This document shows positions 21,301 through 32,170 of a stretch of 64,000 nucleotides of DNA, piece by piece; within the stretch, counting starts at the first letter, position 1, and every line of letters starts with the position of its first letter. The translations under genes and the position numbers were made by a program. The notes below the pieces were generated by a model that did no database searches, was not told the origin of the DNA, and saw only the letters and a list, made by a program, of their open reading frames with translations. This DNA comes from Symbiodinium natans (taxonomy: Eukaryota; Sar; Dinophyceae; Suessiales; Symbiodiniaceae): assembly GCA_905221605.1 (NCBI GenBank), contig CAJNDS010000169.1, forward strand, positions 677,001 through 741,000, written 5' to 3'.

Positions 21301-22601
21301 GGCTCAGATGCCCCTGAGGTGCCCCTTCTGCCATACTTTACCCAGTGAAGTGATAGTCATGGGGTTTAGGGTTTGGGGTTTACGGTTTGGGGTTTGGGTT
21401 AGGGTCTAGGGTCTAGGGTCTATGTAGGGTGTAGGGTGTAGGGTGTAGGGTGTAGGGTGTGGGTCTTAGGGTCTAGGGTCTAGGGTCTAAGGGTTAAGGG
21501 TCTAGGGTCTAGGGTCTAGGGTCTAGGGTCTAGGGTCTAGGGTCTAGTCTAGTGTTTAGCAGCCGAGCTTGAAGAGTTCTCTTGCAGACATCGCGCTGCT
21601 AAAGCTGACCGTAATAGCCCTAAACCCGAAGCCCTAAATCCCTCAGCCCAAGACCTCCCCCACATGGTGGTTTCCGAAATTGGGGGTACCTCCTGGGGGT
21701 CCTTGTCAAAAGGGAATCCTACTATTTTCCCAATTTTCGTCCCCTCCCATCTCATGAGTTTCGAGGCACGCGATATATTTGGCCTGCACCATTGGAGCTC
21801 CTGGTCTTCGCAATGCCGTGCAGGGGGTTGTGCAGGATGGGAGGTGTAGCAAATGTTATGGACTGTTCCGTATTCTTGTTAAGAGGGTGTTCTTAGTTGT
21901 CATTATTGTGACAACTGCTACATGCTTGGTTTAGTGTTGCTATGTTGTTATTATTGCTATTATGATTATTGTTACTGTTATTCTCATTCTTGTGTTTATT
22001 ACTATTATTCTTATTCTTTTTCTTTTTCATATTCTTATTCTTATTGTCATCCCCCACAGTCCAGGAGGCCTACAGCTCTGGCTTTGAAGATGCTTGGGCG
22101 GTGCTCTTGGCCTCCTGCGACTTTCTGTCGAACTACTTCTTCAGCATGCTCCCTAAACTGCTCTAGGGTTTAGGGTTTAGGGTTTAGGGTTTCGGAGTCT
22201 TAAACTCCCGCAGCTCTAAATCAAAGACTGGGGTGAAGCCATGGTGAAATCCGAGGCTGGGCGTCTTTCTGTTCTACGTATGGCTGGCGTTTGAGTTCTT
22301 CAGCCTTGGAGCCTTCTTGATGAAGGTCATGTCCCGCCTCACCGCGACTCTCCTGCCACCGGGCTGGCAAGAGAGCAACCCTTGTGTTTGACTTGTGCGG
22401 TTTATAGGGTTCAGGGTTAGGGATCGGCGGGCCGCACTGAGGACCTCGTCCTTGATGTTTGTGGCCTTCGGCTCGATCTGGTTTCTCACTGTGATGGTGA
22501 ATGCCATCCTTAGGGAAAACACCCAAGGCCCCTTTCAAGGCTTAATGCGGATCTTTTGGCTGTTGCTGGCCATCTGCTGCGTGCGGTTGAGACGGGCGTG
22601 A
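18356..22601 (+). CDS. TIR-domain multi-pass membrane protein, domain split by transmembrane segments
   Basis: Exons: about 18390-18604, 18656-19025, 19268-19513, 20491-20581, 20648-21077, 21251-21344, 22070-22159, 22256-22366 and 22421-22601 (TGA). All joins except possibly the first exon start and 19025/19268 are phase-exact. TIR features: RSFISHDW (box 1), VVVFVDKLCIPQHD (box 2), then LTILWSPRYFTRLWC. The 19513/20491 junction rebuilds WCIYEL, so the Glu at the TIR NADase catalytic position is kept, and VHFVPVAL follows. Between boxes 1 and 2 sit two hydrophobic segments (KFLALLWVFNSPAAFLGFVA and MPYLVYFIVLCFW), an unusual insertion. More membrane spans follow (VMLLMCIGGMLLM, VVAAVALMVLPCIFFLGI, GVFLFYVWLAFEFF, FVAFGSIWFLTVMV). 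A Cys/His-rich loop CECFCCSHHHRHPETG and CPFC lie between. Donors are GT or GC. NADase or signalling activity is inferred only. Confidence 0.7.
18605..18655 (+). repeat. 51-nt intron made of TTTAGGG units
   Basis: Starts GTTTAGGG, carries about seven TTTAGGG copies and ends GTTGCAAAG, immediately followed by ATGTTGATC of the next coding segment. Phase 0 on both sides. It is the smallest clear case of an intron built from telomere-type sequence in the window. Confidence 0.6.
19764..19853. mobile_element. MITE family B, copy 2
   Basis: Ends ttgggatgt and acatcccaa are perfect inverted repeats. They extend inward as ggccccttatactaacag against gttagtataaggggg. It lies inside the 977-nt intron 19514-20490 of the TIR gene. 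Confidence 0.85.
21361..21545. repeat. TTTAGGG array passing into TGTAGGG and TCTAGGG blocks
   Basis: Four adjacent blocks of different heptamers (ttggggttt, gtctagg, gtgtagg, gtctagg), each locally homogeneous. It lies in the intron 21345-22069. Confidence 0.9.
21656..21750. mobile_element. MITE-like family F, copy 1
   Basis: Contains gggggtacctcctgggggtcctt, in parts, followed by gggaatcctactattttccc. The same order, gtacctta...gaggtcc...gatcctac..tttgggg, occurs at 25045-25143 and, inverted, at 24348-24425. Confidence 0.45.
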
Positions 22602-23549
22602 CAGGTCGAAGTCTTCGCACGGTCGAGCTTTTCCACTTTCCAGTGTCCGTCATGAGTCGCAGACTACAACGGTAGTTCATAATACGATAACTGAGCAGAA
22701 TAGCGAAAATTATCTTCATGAAAACTAGAAATAGTCGCATCATTTTATTTGTATCGTAACAATCTGAGTACAGTCTTGCTTGGAGGTGTAGTGACTCAAA
22801 CGGCCGCAAAATCCGCCTGCAAAGGCTCTAATTTCAAGTCTCACCCTTTTCTTTGTAAGCCACACGGATGACCTGCCATGAGGCAGCATACCCTGAGAAC
22901 AAATGCGCAGACCCTGACTTCAGCAGCCCAGCGAACATGATGAGACTTGACAAGCTGGAGCAGGGACTAGGGGTTGTAGGGCGGCGTACCAAACTGAGCG
23001 CTAGATCGTCAGGTTCCTGTTCTAGGCGGAGCTAGCATGGCACACGGATATGGCAGGTGGGCGAGCATGCCCCGTTCGAGAACACGGCCGGGTGGCTGCC
23101 AGTGTAGCCGGGTTGTTCTTAGACTTTTCGAAGTATTCACACAAGAAAGTTGCGCTTGTATACCCATGGGCCTTTGTGTCTTGCGACTACATCTAAGACC
23201 AGATCCTGGTCTGCTTGTTTCAGACGCCGGGGCGAAGTAACATACCAAGAAGGAGCTGTGTCTGTTGCGCCTGGCAGTTCGCGTTTGTTGTGCACCTCCC
23301 ACATTACCCTCAAGAAAACAACCCAGCGACAGTGCCCCCCCCCCCCTCCCCCTCACCGCAACTAGAAAGCCTGAAACCCCCTGATCTCACAAGCACCTCT
23401 CTCCCATGGTGGCAGACTTCTTCTCCTTCAGCATCATGACACCTGGACCCCTGAATCCAGAACCCCGAACAGTTGGGGGTTGCAGGGCGTTTAGGATTTT
23501 AGGATGTGCGTACTGGATGTGCGTCTGACCGAGCCTTACCCGTAGGAAA
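22602..23549. other. Spacer after the TIR gene, no gene supported
   Basis: Mostly unique sequence. A C-tract lies at 23336-23351. The short ORFs on both strands have no coding character I can defend. Confidence 0.4.
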
Positions 23550-24151
23550 CTACTATTTGCTTAAGAGCCCCCAAGGTATGAAAAATGAAAATCCGTATAT
23601 TGCCCTTATAGGGGGGATTTCTTTTGTTTTTTCCCCACCCTCGGTGTGGGGTTGTTAGATTTAAACCTCAACTCTTCTCCTCGCCCGGAACTCTTCTCCT
23701 CACCGGTCTACTCCTCGCTCATCCTTGGAGTGCCCAACCCCAAAGTGTCCCGGGACTGCCCAACTGTCCCTGGAGTGCCCAACTCCAGAGTACCCCAGAG
23801 TGTCCCAGAGTGCCCAGCCCCGGAGTCTCCCTGGGCCCCACCCCAGTCTCCCCGAATTTCGAGTCTCCTTAAAGTGCCCAACCCCACAGTCTCCCTGAAG
23901 TGCCCAACCCCAGTTTGTCCCGAAGTGCCCAGCCCCAGAGTCTCCCTGACCAAAGTGTCTTGCCCAGCCCCAGAGTCGCCCTGGAGTGCCCAACCCCAGA
24001 GTTTCCTTGGAGTGCCCAACCCAGAGTGTCCCCGGAGCGCCCAGCCCCAGAGTCTCCCGGGAGTGCTCAACCCCAGAACATCTCTAAAAAGAGGGTGGGG
24101 ATGTTCGAAGTAACATAATTTTTTTGGGGCGGGTTCTTCAGCAATTAGTAG
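23550..24151. mobile_element. MITE family C, long copy carrying a minisatellite
   Basis: The left end ctactatttgcttaagagcccc and the right end gggttcttcagcaattagtag are inverted repeats of the type also bounding 41798-41905. After the left end, both elements share gaaaaatgaaaatcc-like and ccctta motifs. The interior (about 23725-24085) is a minisatellite, so this copy is about 600 bp against 108 bp for the short one. The right end falls 13 nt before the AG acceptor of the exon at 24165. Confidence 0.65.
23725..24085. repeat. Minisatellite, unit about 23-27 bp
   Basis: Variants of gagtgcccaaccccagagt followed by ntcccngg are repeated about fourteen times. Both strands are open in some frames because the unit lacks stops. 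The predicted Ser/Pro/Gln-rich ORFs are a by-product, not evidence for a gene. Confidence 0.85.
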
Positions 24152-24164
24152 GACAAGGATTCAG

Positions 24165-24540
24165 AGCTCTGACTCCAGGTCTGGCAGTGCCTGGAGTCCG
24201 CCTCCATCGCCGGAGGCTCAGGGCTTTGCGGATTCGGGGTTTAGGGTTTAGGGTTTAGGGTTTAGGGTTTTGGGTTTTGGGTTTAGGGTTTAGGGTTTAG
24301 GGTTTAGGCCAGCAAAGATAGGATTTTGTGATTATAAGGCTCCCGCGACCCCCCAAATAGTAGGATCGATCCCCTTATCATCAGGACCTCAATAAGGTAC
24401 CCCTCATCGTAGACCCCATGTAGATCGCAGCCTCAGGTAGGAGTTCTAGGACTGGAGTATTGAAATGACCGACTGAGGCTTTGAGTATCCCAGTTCGGCC
24501 CATCTTCGCTGGCGCCTACTACGGCTGCAAAGGACCGAAG
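24165..24540 (+). CDS. Two short exons of an unknown gene (inferred)
   Basis: Exon 24165 to about 24238 encodes a Ser/Pro-rich segment (SSDSRSGSAWSPPPSPEA) between an ATTCAG acceptor and a GGTTTAGGG array. Exon 24494 to about 24540 encodes RPIFAGAYYGCKGPK after a TCCCAG acceptor. To keep the better coding frame the intron between them would have to begin GG rather than GT. They may belong to the 5' part of the membrane-protein gene at 25834, but no link is shown. Confidence 0.35.
24236..24308. repeat. TTTAGGG array at an exon end
   Basis: About ten TTTAGGG or TTTTGGG units starting at the donor of the 24165 exon. Confidence 0.9.
24348..24425. mobile_element. MITE-like family F, copy 2 (inverted)
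   Basis: Reads ccccccaaatagtaggatc...gacctcaataaggtacc, the reverse complement of the core of 25045-25143. Confidence 0.5.
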
Positions 24541-25833
24541 GGTTTGGGATTGAGGGATAAAGGCTTTAGGGCACATGCAATGGGGGCTATTCTAAACTCG
24601 GGTGACTTTTTAGGGGCTTTTTTTCAAAGCAAGGAATTCGATCGCCAAGTGTGCTGTGCTTTTAAGGGGGTCCAAGCGTACGTAATAGCGCCGCCTGAAC
24701 CCATACTTGGTTGAATGTATCTTAAGATCCATTTCCTTGCGAATCCCATTGGCTTCGTTGCGCCGGAGTTTGTTTCACCTTCACCTTGGGTCCACGAGGA
24801 CTTCCCAGCGCTTGTGCGCCAGACGCAACGAAGGATTGGTTCCGTGCGTGGATGCAGAGGCTCCCACTGCTGGGTTTTTCTTCTTGCGGTCGCTAAATCC
24901 TAAGCCCTAAACCCTAAGCCATTAAAGCTTCTTCACCTGGCAACCCGGAGTTTCGTGCTGGAGTGTTGAGCCTTCCGTCACGGAATGTCCCCGCTTCGGC
25001 TGTAGAGCCAGAAAAGTGGTCGGCACCAACTCAATGTAGGGGAAATATGGGGGGTTAACGATAATAGGGGGTACCTTATTGAGGTCCGAATCATAAGGTG
25101 ATCCTACAATTTGGGGGGCCCCCATGATCGTAAACCCCCATATTGTCTCATGTTTAGTTGGAAACGAGTATCTACAGACTTAGCAGCAATGGATCCCAAG
25201 AACTTTGAGCCCCCGCCCGACCTCCACTCTCCCCAACATCCGGAGATGGCTTCAAGGTGGCCACAGCAAAGTGGCGCGATCCCAGAGGCCAATTCTGAGA
25301 ATGTTTTCAGGGTTGGAAGGAGTTGTGCAAGTTTGCAGCCATAGGCCAGAGGGATGCCAATTTCGACCCAGAATGATTGGCCGGCCATCATTGCGCCCAG
25401 GGCTACTTGACTTATTTTCTTCAACAAAAATGAGTTGCTCTCAGCAACACTGGAACAGCAATCGTTACCGCCAGGGGTGTCTTTCTAGCTTTTACGTCAG
25501 GATATTCATCGTTCAACTGCTCAATCACAAAGCAACCTTTTGGCCAGCAATAATTGGGAGCAGAAATGCCAAAAGCAGTAGAAGCAGCATTTAACAGTTG
25601 TGCCCGGTTCTGGTTGACAATTATACAATGCCAGTTGTCTGAACCAGTTGCCTCTTTGGAAACCATTGTCACAAACTGGGAATGCCGTGTTCAGTTCCAA
25701 CAGATGGGTGTGTCCGCTGGCTCAAGTGCTGGGATCGAGGTTCCTTTCAGGTGACAATCGCTTCTGCGATTCACCTGTCTCCATATCTCCGACCCAGGCA
25801 AAGCCTGGGCTTGTGGGTCAAGGCATTTTGCAC
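24541..25833. other. Probable intron or upstream spacer of the 25834 gene
   Basis: Contains the family F element at 25045-25143, short CCCTAA remnants at about 24898-24920 and otherwise unique sequence. The frame of the membrane protein is open back to about 25648, but the codons upstream of 25834 look non-coding. Confidence 0.4.
25045..25143. mobile_element. MITE family F, copy 3
   Basis: Ends atatggggggttaacgat and atcgtaaacccccatat are inverted repeats. The interior holds gtaccttattgaggtcc and gatcctacaatttgggg. Confidence 0.65.
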
Positions 25834-28635
25834 ATGGCCCAGCTGCCGAAGGGGCCGCCCCCGCGAGCCTCTTTCGAGAATTGGGCTTGTCACCCTGTCA
25901 GGGAGGGGGGGGAGGGACGCGGCGAAGCTGGGCAGGCCCAGGTCACCCAGACTGCAACACCGTCCGCCTCAGCTTGGGGCCCGGCGAAGCAGCTGCTCTT
26001 CATCGCCCTCTTCCTTTTCTCGTGGAGCCAGTGCTGGATTGCAGTTGGTACAAATCTCTGGCACATTGCCAACACGCCTTCATATCGCAAGACTCCGGAC
26101 GTGAAATTCACGGCTCCCCTGGCTGTGCTGCTGGTGGGGCTGCTGGCCACGAACCTCTTTGGCTTCCTGGCCTTCACGAGGAGCAAACAGCCCCTGGAGG
26201 CTGGCCTGGCACTCATTGGTTTAGACTCCCCGTACGTGGTCTCCAGCCGCGGGCTTCGGATCCTTCGTGGCGAGAAGGTGGTGGAGTGGCAAGAGCTGCA
26301 GTGGCGCAAAGGTTTGTGGCTTTCCTTGCCCTTGGCATGTTTGAAGCTTTGGATGATGCTGCGAGTTTACGTGGAAATTCCGGGCTGCCAGGTTCTCCTG
26401 CGGCCATCCATTTATCTTTCTGCAGTTGACGGCTCCGCCCCTCCGCCGGGAGGCATTCAAGAATCTCTCAATGGCACTTGGCAGCAGCTCTCGCTGGTCG
26501 ATGCTACTCATAGGGTCATGCAAAAAAATGCCGAGCTGTATCATACACTCCAAAATCGACTGCAAGACGGGTTTGTGCGTGATGCGCGAAGCGAATTGGA
26601 AAGCTTGTGGCATTCCTGGCACTGCGAGGAGTCAGATTGGACAGTTATCCCAATGGCAGACATGACGGCAAGGCGTGAATACTATTTTCCAAGTACCGAC
26701 ACCAGACCAGAAGACAGCGTGGAACCTCCGGGCCAGATTGGCAGCGGCCACATGGGGGCTCTGAATGAGCACTTCCGACAACAGCTGATTGCAGTCTTGA
26801 ACGAGGACCGCGAGTTAATTCCGAAGGTCACCAAGATTTCAAAAAAACTCAGAGGTGTGCGGGCCTTTGTTGCGCGCACGGCACTTCGACTGCTCCCGCA
26901 AGAGACAGTGATATATCTCGTGATGGAGAAGCTCCGAGCGAACATGAAACAGAGCTACAAGGACGCTGATGCCATTCGCGGCTGGAGTGCTAATGCGCCA
27001 CATCAGAGCAGGCCCTACCTCGGCTGGATGTTGTTTTCTTCCGTAATGCTGATGCTGAATGCCTCGAGATCGCTTTCTGCGAAGTTCTGCCAAGTGCTGG
27101 ACCTGGAGCTGGCCACCTCGCTGGCCGTGACAGTGCACGGTGTGGTGGATGTCACGCTGATGGTGATCACTCTGTTGCTCGCGAGTGCTGCGCAACAAGC
27201 CGACAAGCAAGGCAAAGTCGTCCGTGGATTGCCGGGGGCCATGGAGGCCTTCTATGCCAGATTCCTCGAGATGATCACCCCAGAGGATTTTGAAGGAGGA
27301 TCGGACCACTTTGACAAACTTGTTGTCAAGGCCGTAGGCGACTTCTTAAGTACGAAAGCACCCGGCATCCTGCACGATGTCCTTGAAGAGCGATTTGTAG
27401 ACATCGTTGCCATCACACCAGACCAGCTCGCTCTTATCACGCTCGGCATTTTGCTCTTCATGCTGGCCTCGACTACGCTGGCCGGCCTCCTTGTTGCTTG
27501 CACTACCGCACCAAAGCCGCCCTTGAACGCACTTCTGGATGTAGGTCTCACTGGACCCCTACGCTTGCTGATGGATGCGCGGCACAAGAACATTCAAAAG
27601 CTCGGAGTCGTCATCCCGCTTCAGATTGTTTTGCGTGGGGTCCTTTGTGGTCTGTTTGTGAAGGCGGCATGGTGCTTCGTGGACGAGGAGTATATTGCCA
27701 GTTCGTACGCCATGGTCTTCAACGATGACGTGGAGAACAACCAGGTGTCGCGCCTCTACACTGCCTTGGTCTTGCTGCACATCGGTTCAGGTCTCATCGC
27801 ATACTGCATGATCTATTCCGCGACCTCAGAACCCACAGGCGACCTTCAACAAGTCGCTTGCCTGCATAAGCCAAGCTAGCGACAACAAGTAAGCAATTCT
27901 TGAGCCATTCCCTCTGCGAGCATGAACTGCAAGGTGCACTACCGTGCTGCCACTCCCGGAGACGGAGCAGTGAGATACCCTCAGTACTACTCAGTACCCT
28001 CAGGGCCCTCCAGGCTTGCTTAAACATTTGCGAGGTGAGGAGACCCAAAGGAGCGGCGAGCCGCGCCATCCCTCTACCGCCATAAGGCCGCTTGTTGAAG
28101 CGACTTTCCTCGACAGAGATCCTGCGCTGGGCACAAAACAGTGTTTGGGCCATTTTGGTCAAGCTTGAGGGCCCCAAAAACTCCCTGGCTCAGGCGATAG
28201 AAGCCGAGGCAGATGGACTCTTTGAGGCAGTGCTCCAAGTCTGCAGGGGCGGACCAGAGCTTTTTTTGTGGGTTTTGGGTTTAGGGTTTTCGTTGCTTGG
28301 GGCTTTGCTCCTTGTGTTCCGGCTCCACATGTTGAGGTTGGTGCACGTGCTGCGATTGTTTGGTACTCTCTGGCCACTACTTGGTCCTTGAAAACAGTCT
28401 TTTTTACCAGGCCGAACGACCGCACAAAGCTCTTACTTTAAGCACATGCACCGCAAACATACCCTTGGAACCCTCATCCCTCTACGATTGCCACGGTGTT
28501 GTCAGACAACTTAAGTGTGGCGCAGTGTGGCAGGCCATCCGTCGGCATCCGGACCCTGAGGCTCAGCGATCGCATCTAGTACGGGCGTCCTGCTTGGTAG
28601 CCGGTGATACCCTTCTCCCTTTGTTTTGGTTCTAG
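25834..28635 (+). CDS. Multi-pass membrane protein of unknown family, three exons
   Basis: The main exon is 25834-27852, counting from the ATG of MAQLPKGPPPRASFENW. About eight hydrophobic spans are visible, including LLFIALFLFSW (near residue 55), LAVLLVGLLATNLFGFLAF (95-114), VDVTLMVITLLLA (about 440), LGILLFMLASTTLAGLLVA (about 540), QIVLRGVLCGLFV and TALVLLHIGSGLIAYCMI near the end. A large hydrophilic region lies between spans three and four. The ORF itself stops at 27877-27879, but a GTCGCT donor at 27853 joins in phase to 28101-28267 (acceptor GTTGAAG; RWAQNSVWAILVKLEG). A GTGGGTTTTGGG donor then joins 28506-28635 (stop TAG; QLKCGAVWQAIRRHPDPE). No named domain was recognised. An upstream in-frame extension to 25648 exists but looks intronic. 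A transporter or signalling role would be a guess. Confidence 0.65.
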
Positions 28636-29895
28636 GTCCCTTTGCAAAGTCTCCCCGTCCCAACGGCTAGCTAATCTTCTGCAATGAGATCCTGAGCAGA
28701 GGCCACTCGCCCGGCATTTCTCTTCTGCGGCGACACGGTCCTGCCGCTCGGCATACTTTAGGGTGGGGTCGCTCTTTCAAGATCATGGTCCGAGTCTTCT
28801 TTCGGTATCCCTTCAGGCCGGGGGGGTGCGGGTGGGGTGGAGAGAGGTTCAACACCGTGAACTAAAGCCAACGGCTTCAGACTCTATGTGCAGTTCTGTG
28901 GCGAGTGCAGATGGAACCATGTTTCCCATAGTAGCTCTGTATGCCACGCCAAACACGGTTCCACCTGTGTGAGAATCAGTCAAAACTCGCGGCTCTCGCG
29001 AGTTCATTAGGGCGCGTAAAGCGACGGGACCACCCCGCGCTGAACCCTCATTACTTGGAAAGGTGTTTTGATCAGCTTGTTCGAGCCCAAACTGAACCAC
29101 AGCCCCCAGCAGTCAGGGCCTGGATCGTATACCCAAGACCTCATCCTCTCGCTGGGCCCGATTGCACGGTCTACGCGGAATGCGAAGACTCCATCACTAT
29201 TGTGGGAGGGTTTGCAGCAATCATCTCGCATCATACCGAACAAGCAGAGCGACACCCCAAGCTTTTCTTGCACGTGTCAACTTATGCACATTGCAGACGA
29301 ATGACGAGGGCCGAAGTCGCAGGAGTCACGAAGCCTCCTGTTGAGTGCACCGGTGTGACAAAGCCGGCCGAGATTGCCAAAGCTGGCCCCAAATTTGCTG
29401 GCGCACCGCACAACCAAACCGATATCCCTCCAGGGCAGAGCATAAGAGTATTCAAGGCCAAAGATTGTACAGACAAAATTAAATAGATGTATTTTCTAGA
29501 TAGACACTCGCGTAGATCTGTACGTATACAAAATATGTATATGCATATACATACATATACGCACGCCCTTTTATGCAAAGGAATATACATATATATATAT
29601 ATACATATATGTGTGTGTGTGTGTGTATACAAAGCAAAAACACACAAGGAATGTAACACGAGTGCAAACCAACCCCAAGTAGCCTCCATCACAACAAATC
29701 CCCAAGCCCCCGTCCCCCCTCCCCGACAGAACAACAATTTCCAAACGCCTGAAGCCCATCCTAAACCCTAAAGCCGAAAACCCTAAAAGCCCTTAAGCCC
29801 CTAAACCCCAAACCCTAAAGCCCAAAGCGCCGAATCAAGCCCTAAGACCCTTGTGCCCCAAAATCCTAGAACCCCAGAACCCCAAAACCCGGATC
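28636..29895. other. Spacer with an unresolved ORF cluster and microsatellites
   Basis: A 181-codon ATG frame runs 28941-29486 on +. Minus frames at 28849-29100 and 29007-29273 look equally protein-like, so strand and reality are undecided. AT/GT microsatellites occupy about 29526-29630. Degenerate CCCTAAA units follow at about 29758-29890. Confidence 0.3.
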
Positions 29896-29978
29896 TTGGG
29901 ATGTTCCCCCTTCTACTAGCAGTCCCATAGTGACTCTAATCCCGATCAAGGGCTGTCAGTTTAAGGGGGAACATCCCA
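29896..29978. mobile_element. MITE family B, copy 3
   Basis: Ends ttgggatgttccccctt and aagggggaacatccca. The interior ctactagcagtccc and gggctgtcag match the other copies. It is immediately followed by a CCCTAAA array. Confidence 0.85.
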
Positions 29979-29979
29979 G

Positions 29980-30048
29980 AACCCTAAACCCTAAACCCTG
30001 AACCCTAAACCCTAAACCCTAAACCCTAAACCCTAAACCCTAAACCCA
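29980..30048. repeat. CCCTAAA array
   Basis: About ten units directly before the exon at 30058. Confidence 0.9.
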
Positions 30049-30057
30049 GAACTCCAG

Positions 30058-32170
30058 GTTCTGTTGGCTGCTGCGACGGAGGAGCGCGCTCGCCCAGCAG
30101 GCCGGCTTCCGCGAGCTGCCCGCGCTGGGGGGCTGAGTTTTTTTTTCTGTTTTCTTATTTTTTGTGGCGGGGGCTTAGGGCTTTAGGAGTTTTCGTTATA
30201 TATATATTTTTTTTTTTGGGGGGGGGGGGGGCTTGGTTCGTAAACGGAGCTTTAGTCTTTTCGGCTCTTGTGGTGGCCTAGAGCAGTTTTCAACTTGTTC
30301 GTTGTTTTCGGGTTTGTTTTTTGGGCGTTCAGGATGCTTTTAGGTCTTTACAGTTTTTGGGTTTTTGGGTTGAGGGTTACGCCCTAATCTGCAGCTCCCA
30401 ACTCCATGCACAGTAGTACCCTTCTACCCTCTTTGTTTCGGTTATGTTCCCTGGTAAGCCCTTTAAGTCCATGCCCCCCGTGTGTGGGTATCCGAAGCCC
30501 TACACCCTAAACCCCTAAAACCCCTAACCCCTAAACCCTGAACCCTAAACCCTAAACCCCTAAACCCCTAAACCCTAAACCCTAAAGGGAGTCATTGCAT
30601 TTTAGAACCAAAAAAAACCCTAAACACCCTAAACCCTTTCAAGTGAGGCTCCACCTCTATGGCATGGTCTTCCTACAGTACGTGCCGCCCTTGTGGAGGC
30701 GGACCATGCTGGAGGCCGATTCCCGATAACCCCTAAAGCCACTCAAGTTGGGATGTTCGCCCCCTTCTACTAAGCAGTCCTTAATGGGGGATTCTCGTAC
30801 CCCCTTGTTAGAATCCCTATTGAGGACTAGTGGTATAAGGGGGAACATCCTTACGCTCAAGCCTGCTTTGGGGTTCATATACAAACCGGCAGGCCGCCAA
30901 ACGGACAATGGAAGCCCGCAATGTCTTTAATACCGCAGCCGACCCTCTTTTACCAACATGATTATTCTTCTTGTTCTTGTTGCTCTTATTGTCATAGTTC
31001 TTGTTCTTATGATGTTCGCATTCTTACTGTCCCCCTTTGTACAAAGATAGTGCAAACTGGCCTTTAACAACAATTCAAAGTGGACAGGCCCCTGACTGCA
31101 CAAACCCTAAACCCCATAAGCCCCGTAAGGCCTCAGCCCAAACCCTCAACACCCTACGCCCAGAAACCCTAGACGATGAGCCCTCAGCCCTAGTAACCCT
31201 CAAAACTAAACAAGCCCCACCACTCTAAACCCTAAACCCTAAACCCCCTAAACCCCGTAAACTCTAAACCCTAAATCCTAAATCCTAAACTCACCCAGTT
31301 GGCTCAGGACTTTGCCGAGTGGTGGATTCGGCATCGCGACGCGGGTCGTGAGCCAGCAGGGGTCCAAATCGAGGACTGGGTCGCTTTGGGTTTTGGGTGG
31401 GTGGGCGTGAGGGGTTCCGGGTTCAGGGTTTGGGGTTGAGAGCTCTAGGGCTTTCAGGGGCGTAGGACTTACAGGGGTTTGGGTTTTGTAGGGGTAGGGT
31501 TTTGGCTTTGGGGAGTTTAGGGGCTTGCGGTTTTTAGGGAAGGTGCTTAAGTTTAAGGTCTGTAGGGTTCAGGGTTGAAGTCTTCCTTAGTAGCAGTTGG
31601 CAATGCCCTCGAAAGAAAAACCCCGCAACTGCTTTGAACCCTAAACCCCAAACCCCCAAACCCCTAAGCCTTTCCGTCGGACGCTTCCGCAGGCTCTTGG
31701 TTTGCAGCTCCAGTGGCAGATGGGCATCGCTCTACCCTTTGTGCCCAGCAGCTTTGGGGACATTATGGGCAACGGCGTCAGGTTTACTGTAGGGGTTCAG
31801 GGTTTAGGGTTTAGGGCTACTTCTTTTTGCTTGGCTTTGCGTTGGGGGCGTTGGAGGCGTTCTGGCTTTCACGATGTTCTGGTCCTTGCGCTCTTCTGTC
31901 GCTGCGGCTACTGGGTCCAGGGATTTGCGTCATTCTCAGGCTGACCCTTCAGTGTACCAAGCCGGTAGGGGGACGAGCGGGAGTAAGTGAACTTGGGTGT
32001 GCGGACTGACATGTCCCCTGAACCCCCATAAACTTGCACCCGAAACCCGAAACCTTAAACCCTGACCCCCTAAACCCTAAACCCAAAACTGCGCGACCTC
32101 CATTTACCGCTCAGGCACCGGGACATCGGACTCCGCAGGTGTTCTCTACCATCCTCCTCTACAAGGCCTT
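30058..32170 (+). CDS. Exon cluster of an unknown gene (inferred)
   Basis: Coding islands: 30058-30131 (RRRSALAQQAGFRELPAL), 30644 to about 30726 (RLHLYGMVFLQYVPPLWRR), 31299 to about 31389 (LAQDFAEWWIRHRDAGREP), 31693-31793 (LQLQWQMGIALPFVPSSFG) and about 32088-32170 (VFSTILLYKAF). The first pair joins in phase through a GC donor (GCTGAG) and a TTTCAAG acceptor. The second exon either ends at TAA 30727-30729 or leaves through another GC donor. Codon third positions are strongly G/C in the first four islands. Acceptors lie after CCCTAAA-type sequence and donors before GGTTTTGGG or GTTTACTG. No family recognised. A family B MITE sits in the second intron. Confidence 0.45.
30487..30590. repeat. 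CCCTAAA array
   Basis: About fourteen units of cccctaaa or ccctaaa on the acceptor side of the 30644 exon. Confidence 0.85.
30748..30850. mobile_element. MITE family B, copy 4
   Basis: Ends ttgggatgttcgcccccttcta and tataagggggaacatcc, with cagtcctta and gaggactag inside. Somewhat longer than the other copies. Confidence 0.8.

Noticed and set aside
23646-24113. 155-codon Ser/Pro/Gln-rich ORF and its antisense ORFs
   Set aside because: Produced by a stop-free minisatellite; no frame is preferred.
28144-28163. gccattttggtcaag, close to the dinoflagellate spliced-leader end
   Set aside because: It lacks one base and the upstream bases differ. It also falls inside a coding-like exon (28101-28267), so chance similarity is more likely than a relict spliced leader.
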